From assembly GCF_014202425.1 (NCBI RefSeq), contig NZ_JACHGT010000008.1, forward strand, positions 260,646-324,645: DNA of 64,000 bases, written 5' to 3'. This DNA comes from Phytomonospora endophytica (GTDB taxonomy: Bacteria; Actinomycetota; Actinomycetes; Mycobacteriales; Micromonosporaceae). Made by a program: the position numbers and the translations under genes. A model generated the notes under the pieces. The model was given only the letters and a program-made list of their open reading frames with translations, did no database searches and was not told where the DNA came from. Shown here piece by piece: positions 51,691 to 59,197 of the stretch; position 1 is the first letter of the stretch, and every line of letters begins with the position of its first letter.

Positions 51691-52817
51691 GGAGGCCACG
51701 GTAGCCGCCCGCGCACGACGAAGTCCCCGCCGCGTGCGCCGTGGGCCAGCTCGCCCCCGGCGAGCGCGGCGCGTTCGGTCAGGCCGATGAGCCCGGTTCC
51801 GCTGCCGGGGATCCGCGAGGGCGTGTCCGCGCCGGGCAGCCCGTTGCGGACCTCGACGGTCACCGCGTCGCCTTCCCGGCCGTCGATCACGACCGTCACG
51901 GTCTCCTCCGGGGCGTGCTTGCGCGCGTTGGTGAGGGCTTCGCGGACGATGGCGTGCACGGTGTGCCCGACGCGGTCGGGGATGCCCTCGGTGCCGGTGA
52001 GCCGGTCGTCGAGGACGACGTCGGCACCCGCCCGTCGCGACTCCTCGACGAGCACGGGGACGTCGGCGAGCCCGTGGACGAGCGCGGTCTCCTCGTCGTC
52101 GCGCAGGACCGTGATGACACCGCGCAGGTCTTCGAGCGCCTGGTGCGCTCCCGCCTGCATGACCCGCGCGGACTCGGCCAGCGCGGGCTTGTCGGCGGCC
52201 CCGTACTCCATGGCCCCGGCCTGCAGGCTGAGCAGCGACAAACGGTGGGCCAGCACGTCGTGCATCTCGCGGGCGATGCGCTCGCGTTCGACACGGCGGA
52301 CGCGTTCGGCCCGCAGTGCCTGCTCGGCCTCGGCGCGGCGGGCGCGTTCGGCCAGGGAGTCGACGAGGAGCCGGCGGGTGCGGGCGAAGCCGCCCGAGCT
52401 GAGCACCGCGACGACGGCGAGGAGGTTGACCAGCAGCCAGCCCGGCGTCGGCAGCAGGGCCGAGGCCGGGTGCAGCCCGATCCGGACGGCGGCGACGGGC
52501 AGCGCGAGGAGGCCCAGCGCGGCCGCGAGTGGGAAACGCCGGTAGGCGGCGACCGTGTACAGCCCGACCCCCGCGGCGATCACGGCGGCGGGAGCGACCG
52601 CCGAGACGGCCAGGGTGATGACGGCGACCGTGGCGGGAAACCGTCGGCGTGCTCCCAGGGAAACGCAGGCGACGAGCAGACCCGTCACGGTTATCACCAG
52701 GTAGGCGTCCTCGGGGCGTGGCCCCGACGCGAGCTCGGCGATCAGCACGACGGCCCCGAGGAGCCCGGCGAGCAGGATGCCGCCGAGGTCGACGGCCCAG
52801 GTCCGGGGTGTGGTCAT
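51687..52817 (-). CDS. Sensor histidine kinase (NarL-partner class)
   Basis: 376 residues. About four to five membrane helices (10-150), a coiled linker (RLLVDSLAERARRAEAEQAL), HisKA_3 with phosphoacceptor His in RIAREMHDVLAHRLSLLSLQ, and HATPase_c: N box EALTNARKHAP, G1-like VRNGLPG, G2 GSGTGLIGLTERAALAGGEL. Signal unknown. The divergent beta-lactamase-fold lipoprotein is a plausible target. Confidence 0.92.
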   Translation of the reverse strand: MTTPRTWAVDLGGILLAGLLGAVVLIAELASGPRPEDAYLVITVTGLLVACVSLGARRRFPATVAVITLAVSAVAPAAVIAAGVGLYTVAAYRRFPLAAALGLLALPVAAVRIGLHPASALLPTPGWLLVNLLAVVAVLSSGGFARTRRLLVDSLAERARRAEAEQALRAERVRRVERERIAREMHDVLAHRLSLLSLQAGAMEYGAADKPALAESARVMQAGAHQALEDLRGVITVLRDDEETALVHGLADVPVLVEESRRAGADVVLDDRLTGTEGIPDRVGHTVHAIVREALTNARKHAPEETVTVVIDGREGDAVTVEVRNGLPGADTPSRIPGSGTGLIGLTERAALAGGELAHGARGGDFVVRGRLPWPP

Positions 52818-52938
52818 GATCGGACCCTAGTACCGGGCGCGGCACCCTACGAAAGTCGATGGTGGGGGGCGACTTAGGAGACCCGGCCTTCGGCTTCGGT
52901 CTGATGTGGGGCGCCCGGACCCGGTCGAGACTTCGACC

Positions 52939-54102
52939 ATGACCACACGACACCTCACCTCCAAGGCCCTGACCAGGGGAATCGCCGCCGCGACCGCCGC
53001 GCTGGCGCTGCTCGCCGTGACGGCCTGCGGGAACGGGACCTCACCCGGGCCGTCCGGGCCGTCGGCGTCGGCTTCGGCCCCGGCGGAGACGCCCGCCGCC
53101 TTGCAGACCGCGATCGACGGCCTCGTGGCCGGAGGCTTCGTCGGCGCCGAGGCGACGCTGCTGCGCGACGGCACCGCCGTCCAGTACACCGCCGGGCTCG
53201 GCGACCTCGCCACCGGCGAGGCCTACCCGCGCGACGCGCACTTTCGTGCCGCGAGCCTGACCAAGCCGTTCACGTCCTCGCTGGTGCTGCGACTGGTCGC
53301 CGACGGCCTGGTCGAGCTCGACGCGCCCGTCGACCGGTACCTGCCGGGGCTGCTGCACGGCGAGGGCATCGACCCCGAGGCCGTCACCGTCCGGCAGCTC
53401 CTCCAGCACACCAGCGGCCTGCCCGAGTACGCCCAGCTGCCCGAGGTCCTCGTCGCCTACGAGGCGGGAAACACCCGCACGTTCACGCCCCGGGAACTCC
53501 TCGACCTGGCACTCGAACACCCCGCGCAGTTCCCCGCCGGGAAGCGGATGCGCTACACCGCGACCAACTACGTCGTCGCCGGAATGCTCTTCGAGGCCGT
53601 GAGCGGCAAGGACGTCACGACGGGGCTCACCGAGCTGACCGGGCCGCTCGGGCTCTCCTCGACCTACCTACCGCAGCCCGGGGACCACACGATCGCCGCG
53701 CCTTTCGCGCACGGTCACCTCGACGGCGCCGACGTGACGTCGCTGGAGCCCTCGGCGCTGTGGACGGCCGGCGGACTCGTCACCAGCGGCGAGGACCTGG
53801 CCCGGTACTTCGCGGCGCTCATGAGCGGTCAGGTCGTCCCGGCCGCGCAGCTGGCGGAGATGCGGACCACCGTGCCGATGGAGGGCGCCGGGCCGGTCGG
53901 CTACGGTCTCGGTCTGATGCGGATCCCGCTGACCTGCGGTGGCGTCGCCTGGGGCCACGCCGGTGACACGCAGGGGTACCTCGCCGCCGTTGGCGCGTCG
54001 GAGGACGGCAGCCGGGCGGTCTCCCTCGCGGTCAACCAGTCGCCGGAAGGCGCCTTCGGGCCCGAGCAGCTGGTGGAGGTGCTCAGCGCAGGGCTGTGCT
54101 GA
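52939..54102 (+). CDS. Beta-lactamase-fold serine hydrolase lipoprotein with altered YxN motif
   Basis: 387 residues. Lipobox AVTAC (Cys about 27) predicts an outer-leaflet lipoprotein. Class-C/D-Ala-D-Ala-carboxypeptidase features: SxxK in AASLTKPFTSS, third motif HAG in WGHAGDTQGY. The second motif, normally YxN, reads YTATNY (Tyr kept, Asn replaced by Ala unless the local register shifts). Could be a carboxypeptidase, esterase or amidase. Divergent from the two-component system. Confidence 0.88.
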   Translation: MTTRHLTSKALTRGIAAATAALALLAVTACGNGTSPGPSGPSASASAPAETPAALQTAIDGLVAGGFVGAEATLLRDGTAVQYTAGLGDLATGEAYPRDAHFRAASLTKPFTSSLVLRLVADGLVELDAPVDRYLPGLLHGEGIDPEAVTVRQLLQHTSGLPEYAQLPEVLVAYEAGNTRTFTPRELLDLALEHPAQFPAGKRMRYTATNYVVAGMLFEAVSGKDVTTGLTELTGPLGLSSTYLPQPGDHTIAAPFAHGHLDGADVTSLEPSALWTAGGLVTSGEDLARYFAALMSGQVVPAAQLAEMRTTVPMEGAGPVGYGLGLMRIPLTCGGVAWGHAGDTQGYLAAVGASEDGSRAVSLAVNQSPEGAFGPEQLVEVLSAGLC

Positions 54103-54151
54103 GCCGTTCGGTCGATCCCGTGGGGAGCGCTCCCACGCCAGCATGACCCCC

Positions 54152-54763
54152 ATGCCCTCGATCCGTCACTACCGTCCCGCCGACGAGGCCGCGCTGCGCG
54201 ACATCTGCGTACGCACCGCCCACGTCGGCGGTGACGCGCGTCCGCACTATCGCGACCCGGGGATCCTGCCCGAGATCTTCGCGGTGCCCTACGCGCGGCT
54301 CGACCCGTCGCTGGCCTTCGTCGCCGACGACGGTGAGCGGGCCGTCGGCTACATCCTCGGGACGGGTGACACCACGGCGTTCGTCCGCCGCTTCCGTGAC
54401 CAGTGGCTCCCGTCGATCGCCGACCGGTACCCGGCGCCCACTGGCGTCGTCGGCCTCGACCCGACGCCCGACGACGTCATGCGCCACCTCCTGCACACAC
54501 CCGAGCGGATGCTCGTGCCGGAGCTCGCGGCGTACCCGGCCCACCTGCACATCGACCTGCTGCCGGGTTTCCAGCGTGCCGGGCACGGACGCGCGCTGGT
54601 CGCCGCCTTCGTCGACGCGCTGAAGGCGACGGGCGTGCCGGGCGTGCACCTGGGCATGGTCACCGAGAACACCGCGGCCCGCGCCTTCTACGACCGGGTC
54701 GGCTTCCACGAGATCGACGTCGCCGACGCCGGGCCGATCACGTACCTGGGGATGCGCTGGTGA
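54152..54763 (+). CDS. GNAT acetyltransferase
   Basis: 203 residues. DLLPGFQRAGHGRALVAAFV is the acetyl-CoA loop and VTENTAARAFYDRVGFHEID the closing element. The insert (VVGLDPTPDDVMRHLLHTPE) is typical of O-GlcNAcase-type GNATs. An ATG three codons upstream is possible. The 3' end overlaps the convergent GNAT by 26 bp. Confidence 0.85.
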   Translation: MPSIRHYRPADEAALRDICVRTAHVGGDARPHYRDPGILPEIFAVPYARLDPSLAFVADDGERAVGYILGTGDTTAFVRRFRDQWLPSIADRYPAPTGVVGLDPTPDDVMRHLLHTPERMLVPELAAYPAHLHIDLLPGFQRAGHGRALVAAFVDALKATGVPGVHLGMVTENTAARAFYDRVGFHEIDVADAGPITYLGMRW

Positions 54764-55238
54764 GGTGCTTGCGCATCTCGACGCAGTCGGTCTCGTAGCG
54801 GTAGACGGTCCCGTCCTCGGTCCGACGGTCCCAGCCGGTGCGGACGGTGTCGAAGGCGCGATAGCCGAGCCTCTCGTAGAGGGCGCGGGCGCGCGGGTTG
54901 GTCGTCTCGACGCCGAGTTCGGCGACGGTGAGGCCGCGGGCCGTGACGCGGTCCTCCAGCGCGGTGATGAGGATCGTGCCCAGGCCGCAGGACTGGAGCG
55001 CCGGGTGCACGCCGAGCTGCGTGATCTCGCCCGCGCCGGGTCGTGGCGCGAAGTTCACGCCGCCGATCGCGACGGGCAGACCCGAGGCCTCCGGGCAGAC
55101 GGCGAGGTAGTCGAAGTCGGGGGCGCGCAAGGCGTCGGCGACGGCGTCGAGATGCCCCGGACCGCCCGACCACGCGCAGGTGGCCAGGTCGGAGATCGTG
55201 AGCGGGCGGACGGTCACGGAGATGTGGACGGACGGCAT
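54738..55238 (-). CDS. GNAT acetyltransferase
   Basis: 166 residues from ATG 55238 (MPSVHISVTVRPLTISDL). Acetyl-CoA loop LGVHPALQSCGLGTILITAL; closing VETTNPRARALYERLGYRAF. Substrate unknown. Convergent overlap with the preceding GNAT, probably by chance placement. Confidence 0.85.
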   Translation of the reverse strand: MPSVHISVTVRPLTISDLATCAWSGGPGHLDAVADALRAPDFDYLAVCPEASGLPVAIGGVNFAPRPGAGEITQLGVHPALQSCGLGTILITALEDRVTARGLTVAELGVETTNPRARALYERLGYRAFDTVRTGWDRRTEDGTVYRYETDCVEMRKHLTSASPGT

Positions 55239-55294
55239 GGGGTGATGGGAGCGGATGCGGGCGGCGGCGGGCAAGGGGTTTTGTCCCCCCGCGC

Positions 55295-55621
55295 TCAGTC
55301 GCCGAGCGCGTCGAGGTCGCGAAGTGCCTCGCGAGCCCGTCGCAGCCGGTCCGTCTCGGGCTCGTGCCACCAGTACGGGCCGCGCTCGCCGAGACCGTGC
55401 TTCGCGATGTCGACACGTTCGCGGGCGGCGGCCACGGCCTTCGCGTCGCCGTCGCGTTTCGCGTTCCGCACGCCGGAACGGCCCCGGCCCAGGTGCGAGG
55501 TGAGGGCCGCGACCAGGTCCTCCGGCAGCGAAGGGTCGGTGCGGCGCCAGCGCCGGCCGTCGACGACGAGCCAGCGCTCGTCCTCGGCGGGGCCGGGCAC
55601 GGCGCCCCCTGGGGTGCTCAC
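55295..55621 (-). CDS. Small conserved hypothetical protein
   Basis: 108 residues from GTG 55621. Pattern RWLVVDGRRWRRTDPSLPED, then a charged helix with KRDGDAKAVAAARERVDIAK and HGLGERGPYWW, known from short actinomycete proteins sometimes labelled biopolymer transporter Tol without evidence. No membrane segment; function unknown. Confidence 0.78.
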   Translation of the reverse strand: MSTPGGAVPGPAEDERWLVVDGRRWRRTDPSLPEDLVAALTSHLGRGRSGVRNAKRDGDAKAVAAARERVDIAKHGLGERGPYWWHEPETDRLRRAREALRDLDALGD

Positions 55622-55669
55622 CGATCCAGTGTGGTCGCGCCGGGGGGTCAGGCGTGGCAGGATGCCCGG

Positions 55670-56407
55670 ATGCCTCCCGAGTGGACCAACGAGACCGCGA
55701 TCGCCCAGTGGGAAACCCTTCCGCGCGACGTCGTCGAGGCCATGGACGCCGACGGCGACTTCGCCAAACGCCACCTCGTCAACCCGCACCTGCTGCGCCT
55801 GCTCGGGCCGCTCGACGGCCGCCGGGTCCTGGACGCCGGATGCGGCAACGGGTACCTCTCGCGCATGCTCGCCCGTGCGGGCGCCGACGTCGTCGGCGTC
55901 GAGCCGACGGAGGCGCTGTGCGGCTACTCCCGCGAGCGTGAGGCCGAACTGCGGCAGGGGATCACGTACGTGCGGGCGGGACTGACGTCACTGCCGGAGG
56001 ACATCGGCGGGCCCTTCGACGCCGTCGTGTGCAGCATGGTGCTGATGGCGATCCCGGACTGGCGCCCGGCGATGCGCGCGTGCGTCGAGGCGCTCAAGCC
56101 GGGCGGGACCTTCGTGTTCGCGGTGACGCACCCGGCCTTCGAGAACCTGTCCGCGACCTGGCGCGAGCACGGCGAGTACCGCCTCGACCGCTACCTGGAC
56201 GAGTACGAGATGCCGTCGACGTACGCGACGGACTTCCACCGCCCGCTGTCGGCCTACCTCAACGAGGCCGCCGACCTGGGCTGCCGACTGCGCGAGGTCG
56301 TCGAGCCGAGGTTGCCGGCGGAGGCGGCCGACGGGGTCGCGGGCGTGGCCTTCGGCCGCCTGCCGAACTTCCTGATCGTGGCGGTGGGGAGGGAGGGCGC
56401 GGCGTGA
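55670..56407 (+). CDS. Class I SAM-dependent methyltransferase
   Basis: 245 residues. Motif I VLDAGCGNGYLSRMLA, motif II VVGVEP, motif IV FDAVVCSMVLMAIPDW, motif V LKPGGTFVFAVTHPAF. UbiE/Methyltransf_11-like; substrate unknown. Its stop overlaps the GTG of the next gene. Confidence 0.9.
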   Translation: MPPEWTNETAIAQWETLPRDVVEAMDADGDFAKRHLVNPHLLRLLGPLDGRRVLDAGCGNGYLSRMLARAGADVVGVEPTEALCGYSREREAELRQGITYVRAGLTSLPEDIGGPFDAVVCSMVLMAIPDWRPAMRACVEALKPGGTFVFAVTHPAFENLSATWREHGEYRLDRYLDEYEMPSTYATDFHRPLSAYLNEAADLGCRLREVVEPRLPAEAADGVAGVAFGRLPNFLIVAVGREGAA

Positions 56408-56991
56408 CCACGTCCGATGAGAACCCCGCCGTGCCCCGCCTTCAGAAGGGCTGGTGGGTGCTGCACGGCGCGCTCGCGATCCTGACGGTCCTCGCGCTAT
56501 TGGCCTTCAGTTCGCCGATCGCCGACCTCACGCTTCTCTTCTTCGCGGTCCCGGGGTTCTTCGCCGCGGGACTGGGCTGGTTCGTCCTGGTCCTCGGCGC
56601 CCGCCGGACGTGGCGGGCCTTCGTGGGGCCCGCCGTCGTCGTCGCGCTCCTCGCCGTTCTGTTCGCCGAAGTCCCACGACAGGTGAGGTGGGCGATGAGC
56701 CGCCCCGCCTTCGACGAACTCGTCGCGGCCTGGGCCGCCCCCGCCGCGTCGACCACTCCCGCGACAGTGGGCTGGAGCGGCAAGCGACAGGTGGGCGCCT
56801 ACGAGGTCATCACCGTGTCGCCCGTCGTCGGCGGCTACGTCTTCATCCTGTCCGGCGGCGGTTTCTCCGACGACACGGGCTTCGCCTACCTCCCGTCCGG
56901 GCCGAGCGCGGCGCTCGAAGGCGACGGCTATGATCCGGACCGGTTCCACCCCCTCGGCGACCACTGGTACGTCTGGTTCGACGCCTGGTGA
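56404..56991 (+). CDS. Membrane protein, unrecognised
   Basis: 195 residues from GTG 56404 (GTGA overlap with the methyltransferase). Three hydrophobic helices: LHGALAILTVLALLAFSS, LLFFAVPGFFAAGLGWFVLV, VGPAVVVALLAVLFAEVP. A ~95-residue C-terminal soluble domain is beta-rich (YEVITVSPVVGGYVFILSGG) and likely outside. Not assigned to a family. Confidence 0.8.
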   Translation: MTTSDENPAVPRLQKGWWVLHGALAILTVLALLAFSSPIADLTLLFFAVPGFFAAGLGWFVLVLGARRTWRAFVGPAVVVALLAVLFAEVPRQVRWAMSRPAFDELVAAWAAPAASTTPATVGWSGKRQVGAYEVITVSPVVGGYVFILSGGGFSDDTGFAYLPSGPSAALEGDGYDPDRFHPLGDHWYVWFDAW

Positions 56992-56998
56992 CCCTCGC

Positions 56999-57418
56999 TC
57001 ACTCCACCGGCGCCAGCCACACCCCCATCGTCGCCGGGTCGATCGGCATCGAGATGTGCTCGTGCGTCACGAGCCACGTCCCCTCCACCCGCCGCAAGCA
57101 CACCGTCGACCGCACCCACATCGCGCTTCGCATTCCGTCCGTCCGCGTCCCCGAGTCCAGGTGCAGCATGTGCGCCCACGCGACGTCGCCGTCGACGGCG
57201 ACCGTCAGGTCCTTCGTCTCCAGCGAGATGGGCCCGTCGTAGCCGTCGAACCAGCGCTGGAAGTTCTTCGCGACCGCCTCGGTCCCGACGAACCGCAGCG
57301 GCGGCACGACGTCGTAGTACACGATCCCGGGCGCGAAGTACGACATCAGCCGGCCGAGGTCCTTCGCCCGACTCGCCTCGATCCGGCCCCGCAGCACTGC
57401 CTCGACCTCAACGCTCAT
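56999..57418 (-). CDS. SnoaL-like protein under an ECF41-type promoter
   Basis: 139 residues from ATG 57418, with GGAGGA six bases upstream. SnoaL_3/DUF4440 pattern: LMSYFAPGIVYYDVVPPLRF, AHMLHLDSGTRTDGMRSAMW, TVCLRRVEGTWLVTHEHISM. It may bind the same type of ligand as the SnoaL domain of the ECF41 sigma, whose promoter motif it carries at 57454-57480. Confidence 0.87.
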   Translation of the reverse strand: MSVEVEAVLRGRIEASRAKDLGRLMSYFAPGIVYYDVVPPLRFVGTEAVAKNFQRWFDGYDGPISLETKDLTVAVDGDVAWAHMLHLDSGTRTDGMRSAMWVRSTVCLRRVEGTWLVTHEHISMPIDPATMGVWLAPVE

Positions 57419-57453
57419 GGCTTCCTCCATCGTCGAAAGATGATCACTCCTTC

Positions 57454-57480
57454 GACGAGATACGCGCGCGGAATGTGACA
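57454..57480 (-). promoter_or_regulatory. ECF41-type promoter of the SnoaL gene
   Basis: Minus strand: TGTCACA (57480-57474), 16 bases, CGTC (57457-57454), an exact fit to the ECF41 consensus. Transcription would begin about 30 bases before the start codon. Confidence 0.72.
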
Positions 57481-57537
57481 CGCACGCGAAGACGGCAGCC
57501 CGCACCCACCCCGGCACGGACCGCCGCCACTTCAAAC

Positions 57538-57750
57538 CTAACCGTCGAAGCGCCCGAGTTTCACGCTCTCGACGAACCCGGTCCAGTCACCGGCCGACGC
57601 GGCCAGCACCGGGCAGTGCACCGACGACGCCAGCTTGGAGTCGCGGACACCGATCGACCGGCCGACATCGGCCACTTCAACACAGGCGTTGTTGGCGTAG
57701 CTGCGACTGCTCTTGCGCCACAGCGGCACGCGAACGAAATTGGGCACCAT
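57538..57750 (-). CDS. DUF397 protein
   Basis: 70 residues. DUF397 hallmarks: WRKSSRSYANNACVEVAD, IGVRDSK, and a C-terminal DWTGFVESVKLGRF. Always partnered with XRE-DUF5753 regulators in actinomycetes, often in developmental or stress control. AAGGAGG precedes the ATG, 15 bases after the XRE stop. Confidence 0.93.
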   Translation of the reverse strand: MVPNFVRVPLWRKSSRSYANNACVEVADVGRSIGVRDSKLASSVHCPVLAASAGDWTGFVESVKLGRFDG

Positions 57751-57765
57751 TGCCCTCCTTGTCAC

Positions 57766-58626
57766 TCAGGCCGCCGCCTCGGCGATCAGTTTCAGTGACA
57801 ACTGCGGACTCAAGGCTGAGGCGGACAGGCGATCGAAAACCTGGCTGCACCGTTCCACGTCAACGGGATCGTCCATGACGAAATGACCGGCGAAGCCTTC
57901 GCAGTTCACAACAGCGGGATCGGGCTTTTGGTGATGCATGATCTGAAAAGAACCTGCCATGGCCTCGTGCGCGCCATGGTCGAAGGCCAGCACCTGGAGG
58001 CGTATGTTCGGCCGGTCGGCCAGCTCCAGCAGGTGCCGCAGCTGCCGTCGCCACACGTCGTCACCGCCGACGCGGTACCGGATCGCGGCCTCACCCAGCA
58101 CGAACGCGCAGTCCGGCCCACCGGGCGCGGTGAGCGTGCGCTGACGCTCCCTGCGCACGTCGAGCTGCCGCGCGAGTTCGTCGGGGGTGAAACTCGGATC
58201 GCTGCCGCGTATCAGCGATTCGGTGAACTCCGGGATCTGCAGCGCCCCCGGCACGGTGCTCATCTCGAACCACCGGATCGAGCGCGCGACCGACTCGAAC
58301 TCGATGTACTTCAGGTACGCCTTCGGCAGGTCGGTGTACTTGATCCACCACCCGCCGCGCTCGCGGCTCTCGCGCGCGAGGTCGGCCAGTTTGGCGCGTT
58401 CGTCGGCGTCGGCGAGGCCGTAGAGGTCGAGGAGCTCCTCCAGGTCGCGCCTGCGCACGCCGACGTCGCCGTTCTCGATGCGGCTGATCTTCGACGGCGA
58501 GCAGTCGAGCTTCCCGCCGGCCGCCTCCCGGGTCGTTCCGGACTCCTCGCGCAAGCGGCGCAGCGCTATCCCCAGACGCCTCCGGCGCAGGCTGGGGGAG
58601 GTGTGCGCTTCGGTCCTGGCCGTCAT
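57766..58626 (-). CDS. XRE regulator with DUF5753 domain
   Basis: 286 residues. HTH about 18-70 (LRRLREESGTTREAAGGKLD, CSPSKISRIENGDVGVRRRD) and DUF5753 about 105-280 (WFEMSTVPGALQIPEFTESL, RRERQRTLT, HGAHEAMAGSFQIM). ATG 58626 with AAGGAG. Regulates or is regulated with the DUF397 partner; BldD-like developmental networks use related pairs. Confidence 0.93.
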   Translation of the reverse strand: MTARTEAHTSPSLRRRRLGIALRRLREESGTTREAAGGKLDCSPSKISRIENGDVGVRRRDLEELLDLYGLADADERAKLADLARESRERGGWWIKYTDLPKAYLKYIEFESVARSIRWFEMSTVPGALQIPEFTESLIRGSDPSFTPDELARQLDVRRERQRTLTAPGGPDCAFVLGEAAIRYRVGGDDVWRRQLRHLLELADRPNIRLQVLAFDHGAHEAMAGSFQIMHHQKPDPAVVNCEGFAGHFVMDDPVDVERCSQVFDRLSASALSPQLSLKLIAEAAA

Positions 58627-58830
58627 GGCAAGCTCCTTCGAGACTGCGGCCGCGGCACGCGGGATCCCTTGCGCGACAAGCAAATCAGCTGGTCAAGGCG
58701 CAAGTCCCACTTCGTGTGACCGAGTAAACGGATATACCACCGATATGCTTGCGCCGGTAGTCTTCCCATGCAACCCTCCTGCTAAGACAACGACAGAGGT
58801 TGTCACAGGAAACGCGTGAGAGGATCCACG

Positions 58831-59139
58831 ATGGGTGACGACGACCCCGGTCCGGTAGAGGAAGAACCCCGGCGTTTCTTCCTGCACCGCTGGGCCGACG
58901 CCTCGGGGGTTTCGGGAACCGGGCGGATCGCCTACGGCGTCGCGTGGTCGGACGGCCGGGCGATCACCCGCTGGATCGGTTCGACGACCGGTGTCCAGCA
59001 GATCTGCGTGTGGGACTCCGTCGACGAGATCCTGCGCATACACGGCCATGGTGGGCAGACCGAGATCCATTGGCTCGACGACGCGCCCGTCGGACACCTC
59101 GCGGCCTTGGCGCCGAGCCCCGCGGAACCGATATCGTGA
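58831..59139 (+). CDS. Small hypothetical protein
   Basis: 102 residues from ATG 58831 with GAGAGGA before it. Contains FFLHRWADASGVSGTGRIAY, then WSDGRAITRWIG and WDSVDEILRIHGHGGQTEIH. It resembles short actinobacterial proteins of unknown role that sit near XRE/DUF397 genes. No membrane segment. Confidence 0.72.
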   Translation: MGDDDPGPVEEEPRRFFLHRWADASGVSGTGRIAYGVAWSDGRAITRWIGSTTGVQQICVWDSVDEILRIHGHGGQTEIHWLDDAPVGHLAALAPSPAEPIS

Positions 59140-59197
59140 CCGAATCGTGACCTGATATCCCGGGCGCGCGTAATGACCGCCTCATACGTTCGTATCG

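Noticed and set aside
58801-58807. TGTCACA upstream of the small gene at 58831 as another ECF41 promoter
   Set aside because: Sixteen bases downstream the sequence is ATCC, not CGTC, and the element is too close to the start codon.
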